From the NCBI GenBank assembly GCA_025451715.1, contig JANWJY010000133.1, positions 1 to 18,908 of the forward strand: 18,908 nucleotides of DNA. Direction: 5' to 3'. The stretch is from Fimbriimonadaceae bacterium (lineage in GTDB: Bacteria; Armatimonadota; Fimbriimonadia; Fimbriimonadales; Fimbriimonadaceae). Under the pieces are notes generated by a model that ran no database searches, was not told the DNA's origin, and saw only the letters and a list, made by a program, of their open reading frames with translations. A program made the translations under genes and the position numbers. This document shows positions 13,546 to 18,908 of this stretch, one piece after another (the first letter of the stretch is position 1; each line of letters begins with the position of its first letter).

Positions 13546-14459
13546 TGGGCCGGTTCGACGACGGCAACCGCTGCGCGTTGTGCGGGAACGCGAAGGACGA
13601 GCGCCGAAAGCTCATCGTCGGGCTTCACGGTGCGGTCTGCTCCGAATGCATCGACCTGTGCAACGACATTCTACAGAAGGGCCCGGAGGGCACGGCCCCG
13701 CCCGCACCTGCGTCTCGAACGATCCTCGACCAGCTCATCGCGATGACACTTGAACTTGCCAGGTCCGAGCACGGCCAGGTCATCCTTGGCGAGGGAAACA
13801 CGAGCGCCCGCGACGGGGACACCCTCTGGATCAAGGCTACAGGCCATCAAATGCCCAGCATCACGGCCGGAGGATTTGTCCAAGTCAACCTGGGCAGAGT
13901 TATACAAACCATAGACGGGCCGCGCCTCCCCGACGACGAACTGAGGGCCATCCTCAACGACGCCCGCACCGATGACAGGTCGAAGAACTTCCCCTCCACC
14001 GAGACCTACATGCACGCGTTGCTGCTCACACTGCCTGACGTCTACTTCGTCGCCCACACGCACCCGATGGCGACGCTCGGGCTGATGTGCGGCCCGCAGG
14101 CGCGGCAGTTCGCTGAGCAGCGCCTGTTCCCCGACCAGATCGTGCTGTGCGGCCCGAGCTCGGTGTATGTGCCCTACGTCGCTCCCGGGCTCGAGCTCGC
14201 CGTCGCGATCCGCGAGGCTTGCCGGGAGTACACCAATGACACCGGGATGCAGCCGAAGACGATCCTGCTGGAGAACCACGGGCTCATCGCGCTCGGTCGC
14301 ACGCCCAAGGAGGCTGTCTCAGCGTGCCTGATGACCGAGAAGGCGGCCAAGGTGTTCTCGATCGCTTCCGACCCTCATGCGCTGACACCAGAGGAGGTCG
14401 AGCACATCCACAACTGGACCGACGAGCACTTTCGGCAGGGCAAGATCTGGTCTGATTGA
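13545..14459 (+). CDS. ClpX-type C4 zinc finger fused to class II aldolase
   Basis: A 304-residue fusion. Residues 1-48 match the zinc-binding domain of ClpX: CALC (C10, C13), DERRKLIVG, then CSEC (C32, C35) and IDLCNDIL. A Pro/Ala linker (48-57) leads to a class II aldolase/adducin domain (58-300) with GEGNTSARDGDTLWIKATG, FPSTETYMH with likely acid/base E153, metal ligands HTH (H171, H173) and ENHGLIALG (H245). Class II aldolases such as FucA and RhaD split deoxy-ketose 1-phosphates to DHAP and lactaldehyde. Being last in a sugar-importer operon next to GH78 makes a rhamnulose- or fuculose-phosphate aldolase the best guess. No AAA+ domain is present, so this is not ClpX. The frame is continuous, with a strong ribosome-binding site and a TAATG overlap with the permease. 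Confidence 0.92.
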   Translation: MGRFDDGNRCALCGNAKDERRKLIVGLHGAVCSECIDLCNDILQKGPEGTAPPAPASRTILDQLIAMTLELARSEHGQVILGEGNTSARDGDTLWIKATGHQMPSITAGGFVQVNLGRVIQTIDGPRLPDDELRAILNDARTDDRSKNFPSTETYMHALLLTLPDVYFVAHTHPMATLGLMCGPQARQFAEQRLFPDQIVLCGPSSVYVPYVAPGLELAVAIREACREYTNDTGMQPKTILLENHGLIALGRTPKEAVSACLMTEKAAKVFSIASDPHALTPEEVEHIHNWTDEHFRQGKIWSD

Positions 14460-14465
14460 ACTTGT

Positions 14466-14496
14466 CGCCGTTTTTCGCCGTTTTTTCGCCGTTTTT
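14466..14496. repeat. Three tandem units of CGCCGTTTTT between convergent operons
   Basis: CGCCG followed by five, six and five T residues occurs three times starting 7 nt after the aldolase stop. It is flanked by a 6-bp inverted repeat TTGAAC (14456-14461) and GTTCAA (14499-14504). The T runs could help end plus-strand transcripts, but CGCCG cannot self-pair, so it is not a canonical terminator. Confidence 0.75.
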
Positions 14497-14502
14497 AGGT
14501 TC

Positions 14503-14526
14503 AAAAAAGTGGGTCCTCTCGGCCCC
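14503..14526 (-). terminator. Intrinsic terminator of the MFS-GH78 operon
   Basis: On the reverse strand, just after the GH78 stop, GGGGCC-GAGA-GGACCC forms a six-position stem (one G/A mismatch) with a tetraloop, followed by AC and six T residues. Position and orientation fit termination of the minus-strand transcript facing the ABC operon. Confidence 0.65.
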
Positions 14527-14527
14527 T

Positions 14528-17452
14528 TCAGATGGATATTTCGTGCGTGCCGGCACCGACCGTGATCCAGTCCCCGCTGGACCACACATCGGCCTCTACG
14601 TTCGGTGGAATCGTCACAGTCAGTTTCTTATCCCGCCAGGACGTCGATATCCTTCCGCGAGGAGAGTCGTACCAGCAGTTCGCCCATTCGAGCGGGCCGC
14701 GCTCTACCCGGATCTGAACGCGCTTGTATCCTGGCGCCGCGAGCCGGATGCCGCCGATCGTCTCCATCATGAACTGCCCGACTGCGCCAAACGCGTAGTG
14801 AGCGAACGAGTTCATGCCTGGATCGCCGAACCCCTGCTCGGGCGTCCAGCCGTTCCATCGTTCCCAGATTGAAGTAGCGCCGTGCTTGATCGAGAACAGC
14901 CAGCCCGGATACTCGTCGCTGAGCAAAAGCTTGTACGCGAGATCCGAGCGGCGCCCGTCGCGCAGAACCAGCATCAAGTCTTTAGTGCCGATGAATCCGG
15001 TCGTCAGATGGCCGCGCTTCTCGACGTCCTCGGCCAGCCGCGCGAACACTTTCGCCCGATTGGCTTCGTCGATCATGCCGAACGCGAGCGCCATCGCCTG
15101 CCCGGTCTGCGACTTTCCTTCCACCCAGCCGTCGTCGTCCAAGTACGTCGCGCGGAAGCGCATGCAAAGCGTCTTGAACAGCGCGGAGTTCTTGCGCGCC
15201 TCTTCGTCATAGCCCAGTATCCGCGCCGCCTCTGCAAGAATCCATGCCGACCGACCAAGGAACAGCATGTAGAGGACCGTGTGCGGTGTCTCGACTCCGA
15301 CGTTCAGCCAGTCGCCAAAGCAGTGGAACTCCTTCGGCGGAAGCCCGTCCTGCATGCGACCCACGCAGAACCCGACGAACTTCTTCATCGACTCGAACTG
15401 ACGCTCGAGGATCCGCTTGTCCTCATAGACCTCCCACATCGCCCATGGCACGATCGTGCCGGCGTCCGCCCAAGCGGGCCCGCCGTCGTCCATCCCGTAG
15501 AGCACGGGCGCGAACATCGGATACTGCCCGTCCGCTCGCTGCGCGTCCGAAAGGTCGACGAGCCACTTGTCGAGGAACGACTGCACGTCGGCGAGCAGCA
15601 TCCCTGTCCTGCAGAACACTTCGATGTCACCGGTCCAACCAAGGCGCTCATCGCGCTGCGGGCAGTCGGTCGGGATCTCGATGAAGTTCGAACGGAACGT
15701 CCAGTCGATGTTGCTCCAAAGCTTGTTCAGTCGGTCGTCGGAACACTCGAAACCGCTCGCGGCGCGCGCGACGTTGCTCAGCGCGCGACCGCTAACCGAG
15801 TCTTGCGGGAGCTCGACCGAAGCCTCGATGTACCTGAACCCGTGGAACGACCCGCGCGGAGACCACTCCTGGTCGCCTGCCCGAGTCGTGTATACATCTC
15901 GCGCGCGTGCCGATCGCAAGTTGGTCGTGTACGCCGTGCCGTCGGTGTTCAGCACTTCGGCGTGCCGCAGTACGATCTCTCGACCGGCCGGTTGGCCCTT
16001 CAGACTGAGTCGGGGCACTCCGGCGAAGTTCTGGCCGAGGTCGTACACCCACCTTCCATCGATCGTGCCCTTGACGCTCTGCGCTTTGACTTCGCTGTAC
16101 ACCACGACCGGCTCCATCGGGTACGGCTCGACCAACGGACTGAGCTGACGACCGACCACTACCGGATGCCAGTCGTCCGCGGCAATCCGCGCATCGTGCT
16201 CCTCGCCCATGAGGAAGTCCGACATCGTCGTAGCCCCGGTTGTCGCTCGCCACGAATCATCGGTGGGGACAAGCTGCGAGGTCCCGTCGTCAAAGTCCAG
16301 CCAGAGCATCGCGCTAAAGCGCGTCTGGTCGTCGTAGTGCGTGCGCCGACCAAAGCCGACATAACCGGTGAACCAGCCGTCCATCAGCACGGTGTCGATC
16401 GCGTTCGGGCCCTGATGAACAAAGCCCGTGACGTCGTATGCTCGGTAATGGATGCGCTTCTTGTAGTCGGTCCATCCGGGAGCGAACCAGTCGTCGCCGA
16501 TCTCTCCGCCGTTCAAAGAGACCTCGTACAGTCCCATCGCTGTCGCGTAAAGCACGGCCCTCTTCACCTGTTTTCCGACGGAAAACTCGCGGCGCAGCAC
16601 CCTCGGAAGAGGAAGGAATAACTGCGGCACTGTGACCCCGCCCCAGGGCGGGATGCCATGAGCGCCAAGCGACTTCGCCGGCTTCCACACGTTTGAATCG
16701 CTGAACCGCGCCTCCCACGACGCGTCCGTGACGATTTCACGCTTCGCACCGCCGCCTGTGAGCAACAGTTTGGCGATCATGCCGCTCGCGGAGGACGCAT
16801 GCGACTCGAGCGTGACTTCGATCGTGTTCTCACCCACTTTGAGCGCCTTGAGCACGTCGACCAGCACAGGGCGTCGCCACGAATCCCCGCGGCCGTCGCT
16901 CTTCCCCACCTGCACTCCGTTGACTTCGGCGGAGAAGGTGTCGTCGCCTGTGCCCAGCAAGGTCGCGTGCTCAGGCATTGAGTCCAGCCGGAACCGGTGA
17001 CGATAGACGACGATGCACTCCGGCACCGGGCTCACTGGCGCGTCGGCGTGCCACAGCCAGTACGCGCCCATGAAGTCCGGCGGCCTGTTCGCACTGAGCG
17101 GCTCATCGAACCCGATCCACTCCGCCTCCCACTTTGCGGGCGCAGCCGTCCATGTCGCCCAACCGCTCCATTCGCCCGCGCGATCGTTTTCATCCCACAC
17201 TCGCACTCGCCAAAAAGCAGCCTGTCGCGGCGAGAGCGGCTTGCCTTCGTAAACGATGTCGAGCGACTGGTCCGACTTGACCTGCCCCGAGTCCCAGAGG
17301 TCCGCGCTGCCTCCCAGTGTCGAGGACACCGAGATCTGGTACGCGCTTTGCCGTAAACCCTCGCCCTTGAGCATCCATGAGAGCCGCGGCTTTGCATCAG
17401 CTACGGCGAGCGGATCGACCAACAGGTTACAGCGCGGTCTGGACGGCACCAT
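14528..17452 (-). CDS. Alpha-L-rhamnosidase, glycoside hydrolase family 78
   Basis: Inverting hydrolase that removes terminal alpha-L-rhamnose from glycosides, 974 residues, typical for the multi-domain family. The N-terminal segment (LLVDPLAVADAKPRLSWML, about 9-27) is the usual fibronectin-like start. Beta-sandwich domains follow, including FTGYVGFGRR and the YDLGQNFAG motif of the rhamnosidase N-domain. The (alpha/alpha)6 catalytic domain contains DCPQRDERLGWTGD with candidate general acid E602, and WERWNGWTP with candidate general base E864. A C-terminal beta domain with GYKRVQIRVERGPLEW closes the protein. No signal peptide is present, so it should act in the cytoplasm on imported rhamnosides. 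It lies 35 bp after the MFS gene and ends just before a terminator hairpin. Confidence 0.95.
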   Translation of the reverse strand: MVPSRPRCNLLVDPLAVADAKPRLSWMLKGEGLRQSAYQISVSSTLGGSADLWDSGQVKSDQSLDIVYEGKPLSPRQAAFWRVRVWDENDRAGEWSGWATWTAAPAKWEAEWIGFDEPLSANRPPDFMGAYWLWHADAPVSPVPECIVVYRHRFRLDSMPEHATLLGTGDDTFSAEVNGVQVGKSDGRGDSWRRPVLVDVLKALKVGENTIEVTLESHASSASGMIAKLLLTGGGAKREIVTDASWEARFSDSNVWKPAKSLGAHGIPPWGGVTVPQLFLPLPRVLRREFSVGKQVKRAVLYATAMGLYEVSLNGGEIGDDWFAPGWTDYKKRIHYRAYDVTGFVHQGPNAIDTVLMDGWFTGYVGFGRRTHYDDQTRFSAMLWLDFDDGTSQLVPTDDSWRATTGATTMSDFLMGEEHDARIAADDWHPVVVGRQLSPLVEPYPMEPVVVYSEVKAQSVKGTIDGRWVYDLGQNFAGVPRLSLKGQPAGREIVLRHAEVLNTDGTAYTTNLRSARARDVYTTRAGDQEWSPRGSFHGFRYIEASVELPQDSVSGRALSNVARAASGFECSDDRLNKLWSNIDWTFRSNFIEIPTDCPQRDERLGWTGDIEVFCRTGMLLADVQSFLDKWLVDLSDAQRADGQYPMFAPVLYGMDDGGPAWADAGTIVPWAMWEVYEDKRILERQFESMKKFVGFCVGRMQDGLPPKEFHCFGDWLNVGVETPHTVLYMLFLGRSAWILAEAARILGYDEEARKNSALFKTLCMRFRATYLDDDGWVEGKSQTGQAMALAFGMIDEANRAKVFARLAEDVEKRGHLTTGFIGTKDLMLVLRDGRRSDLAYKLLLSDEYPGWLFSIKHGATSIWERWNGWTPEQGFGDPGMNSFAHYAFGAVGQFMMETIGGIRLAAPGYKRVQIRVERGPLEWANCWYDSPRGRISTSWRDKKLTVTIPPNVEADVWSSGDWITVGAGTHEISI

Positions 17453-17487
17453 GGCAGAGAGTATGAATCATGTGCCGGCCGTTTCCG

Positions 17488-18792
17488 TCAGTCCGTGAGT
17501 GGCACGCCGCGGGTCTCCTTGATGAACGGGATCAGCATCAGGCCCACAAACGGCACGGCACCCACCCAGAAGAGCGTCTTCATGATCGCGTCTGGACCCT
17601 GCGAGATGATCGTCCCAATCAACAGTGGACCCATGGCCGCGATGAAGCGCCCAGCGTTGTAACAGAATCCCGCACCCGTCGCGCGCAACCGCGTTGGGAA
17701 CAGCTCCGGCAAGTAATAGGTGAACGACCCAAACACGCCGAACACCGAGAGCCCGATCGGGAACGCCATGTACAGCCGCGTGTGCGGGTCGATGTCCAGC
17801 CCGAACGCGCACATGATCGCCGCGCCCGACGCAATGAAGTACACCGTGTACATCACGCGGCGACCGAGGTGCTTTGCAAGCGGGATCGCGAGCAGCGTCC
17901 CCAAAAGTCCGCCCACGTTAAAGGAGTTCGTCGCTATCTTCTTCCACTCCTCGGCCTGGTCGCCGTTACCGGAGGAGGTTGCGAGCTGAGTCGCAAGCGC
18001 GGGTAGGAACGCGTTGCAACTCCACCACGTGACTAGCGCGACGACCGCCATGCCGAGCCCGCTCAGCGTTACGCGGACATAGGGCTTCGTGAAGAGTTCC
18101 ATGATCGTCGGCCGCGGCGCGTTTGTTGCGGCAGACTTCCACCTCTCAGGCTCCTTGACGAACATCCGCACCGCGAACGCCACCGCAGCCGGAAAAAGCC
18201 CGCACAGGAAGACGTATCGCCACGCGACCTCGGGGTTTGCCTTGAACGCCACTCCTTGGATGTAATACGTCGTGTACGTCGCGAGGAAGAGGCCGAGCGG
18301 TGCAGCCGTGTAGAGGAGCGCCCCAGCCTCGATGCGCCTCTTCTCCGGCACGACCTCTGCGACCATGCTCGCGCCCGCCGCCCACTCACCGCCGATACCG
18401 AGGCTCGCGATCACGCGGAACGCGATCAGGAACCCCATGTTCGGCGCGACGGCGCACAGCGCGGTCCCCACGGCGTACATGAGCATCGTAATGAGCAGCG
18501 TCTTGGTGCGGCCGATCCGATCGCAGAGCCGCCCGAAGAGAATCCCTCCCGTGCCCCAGCCGAGGAGCAGGATGCAGGTGAGCAGCCCGATCCAGTACGG
18601 CGTCGCCTGCTTGGCGGCCTCCGACCCGATCTCAAGGCCGAGGAGAGTCGGCACACAGTTGGGGGCGACGTAATTGAAGAGCAGGCCGTCGAAGACGTCG
18701 AAGCCCCAACCCAACCACGCGGCGAAGAGCACCGTCCACTGGTACCCGTTCATGTCGAGGAAGCCGCGCTTTTGAGCCGTCGCCAAGGTCAC
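17488..18792 (-). CDS. MFS transporter, sugar/organic-acid:proton symporter type
   Basis: A 434-residue transporter with about 12 hydrophobic helices. Family marks are WGFDVFDGLLFNYV in helix 1, the loop 2-3 motif GRLCDRIGRTK, and GEWAAGASMVAEVVPEKRR after helix 4, a form seen in aromatic-acid, sialate and related MFS symporters. A second loop motif KHLGRRV lies after the central loop. The start is GTG 18792; ATG 18753 (MNGYQWTVLF) is an alternative that would still keep helix 1. Cotranscription with GH78 suggests it imports a rhamnoside or its breakdown product, but the substrate is not known. The tRNA-Gln lies just upstream in the same direction. Confidence 0.9.
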   Translation of the reverse strand: MTLATAQKRGFLDMNGYQWTVLFAAWLGWGFDVFDGLLFNYVAPNCVPTLLGLEIGSEAAKQATPYWIGLLTCILLLGWGTGGILFGRLCDRIGRTKTLLITMLMYAVGTALCAVAPNMGFLIAFRVIASLGIGGEWAAGASMVAEVVPEKRRIEAGALLYTAAPLGLFLATYTTYYIQGVAFKANPEVAWRYVFLCGLFPAAVAFAVRMFVKEPERWKSAATNAPRPTIMELFTKPYVRVTLSGLGMAVVALVTWWSCNAFLPALATQLATSSGNGDQAEEWKKIATNSFNVGGLLGTLLAIPLAKHLGRRVMYTVYFIASGAAIMCAFGLDIDPHTRLYMAFPIGLSVFGVFGSFTYYLPELFPTRLRATGAGFCYNAGRFIAAMGPLLIGTIISQGPDAIMKTLFWVGAVPFVGLMLIPFIKETRGVPLTD

Positions 18793-18843
18793 TGGTTAGG
18801 ACGGGCGCACGACTTGGTTTTTGTCCAGAGTGGATGAGAAGGT

Positions 18844-18908
18844 TGGCTGCCCCGCAGGGACTCGAACCCCAACTGACGGTACCAGAAACCGGTGTCCTAC
18901 CATTAGAC
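18844..18908 (-). tRNA. tRNA-Gln(CUG), 5' end cut by the window edge
   Basis: On the reverse strand, the D arm GTCTAATGGTAGGAC is followed by the anticodon arm CCGGT-TTCTGGT-ACCGT with anticodon CTG, the T arm TGGGG-TTCGAGT-CCCTG, the 3' acceptor strand CGGGGCA, discriminator G and an encoded CCA (18846-18844). The 5' acceptor strand, expected to be TGCCCCG, lies beyond 18908. The C27/T43 pair at the base of the anticodon stem is mismatched. ACCGGTTT..GGTACCG is characteristic of glutamine tRNAs. Confidence 0.9.

Noticed and set aside
14882..16621. Long plus-strand open frame opposite GH78
   Set aside because: Arg/Val/His-rich composition and exact antisense to a conserved hydrolase; no recognisable motif or ribosome-binding site.

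Overview
The window is GC-rich, densely packed bacterial chromosome with short intergenic gaps, operonic overlaps and convergent genes that touch or overlap. A UbiA-type prenyltransferase, an orphan ClpX-type zinc finger, an orphan Clp N-domain, an intracellular GH78 enzyme and promoters sitting directly on start codons together suggest an Armatimonadota/Fimbriimonadia-like lineage. This is inference from gene content; no rRNA or other marker in the window fixes it.

Layout, left to right. (1) 1-1997: a UbiA-family prenyltransferase (minus, cut by the left edge) diverges from an acetoin-utilization/HDAC-type deacetylase, AcuC (plus). (2) 1938-4873: a minus-strand group reads dnaB, a TerC-family membrane protein, then a cytochrome P460-type lipoprotein whose 3' end overlaps acuC by 60 bp. 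(3) 5006-5076: a short, irregular tRNA, probably Arg(UCU), on the minus strand. (4) 5264-6427: a secreted protein of unknown function with a clear promoter just before its start codon; its stop shares a CTAG with the convergent gene. (5) 6424-9714: a minus-strand pair, an exported S9 prolyl-oligopeptidase-type peptidase followed by a fusion of a ClpA/ClpC-type N-domain with a GNAT acetyltransferase. (6) 9776-10117: a small protein of unknown role. (7) 10139-14459: a tightly coupled plus-strand operon encoding a sugar ABC importer (binding lipoprotein, double ATPase, permease) and a class II aldolase carrying an N-terminal ClpX-type C4 zinc finger. (8) 14528-18792: a minus-strand pair, an MFS transporter then a GH78 alpha-L-rhamnosidase, converging on (7) with an intrinsic terminator between them. 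(9) A tRNA-Gln(CUG) is cut by the right edge.

Regions 7 and 8 fit a rhamnoside or deoxy-sugar utilisation locus. Glycosides would enter by the MFS or ABC system, GH78 would release L-rhamnose in the cytoplasm, and the aldolase would cleave a sugar 1-phosphate. Isomerase, kinase and regulator genes are not in the window, so the substrate is inferred from the neighbourhood.

The most unusual content is two separate fusions that place Clp-protease docking domains (ClpX zinc-binding domain; ClpA/ClpC N-domain) on enzymes with no AAA+ module. The second theme is a recurring -10-like TANNNT hexamer 7-8 nt before start codons, which predicts leaderless mRNAs for four transcription units.
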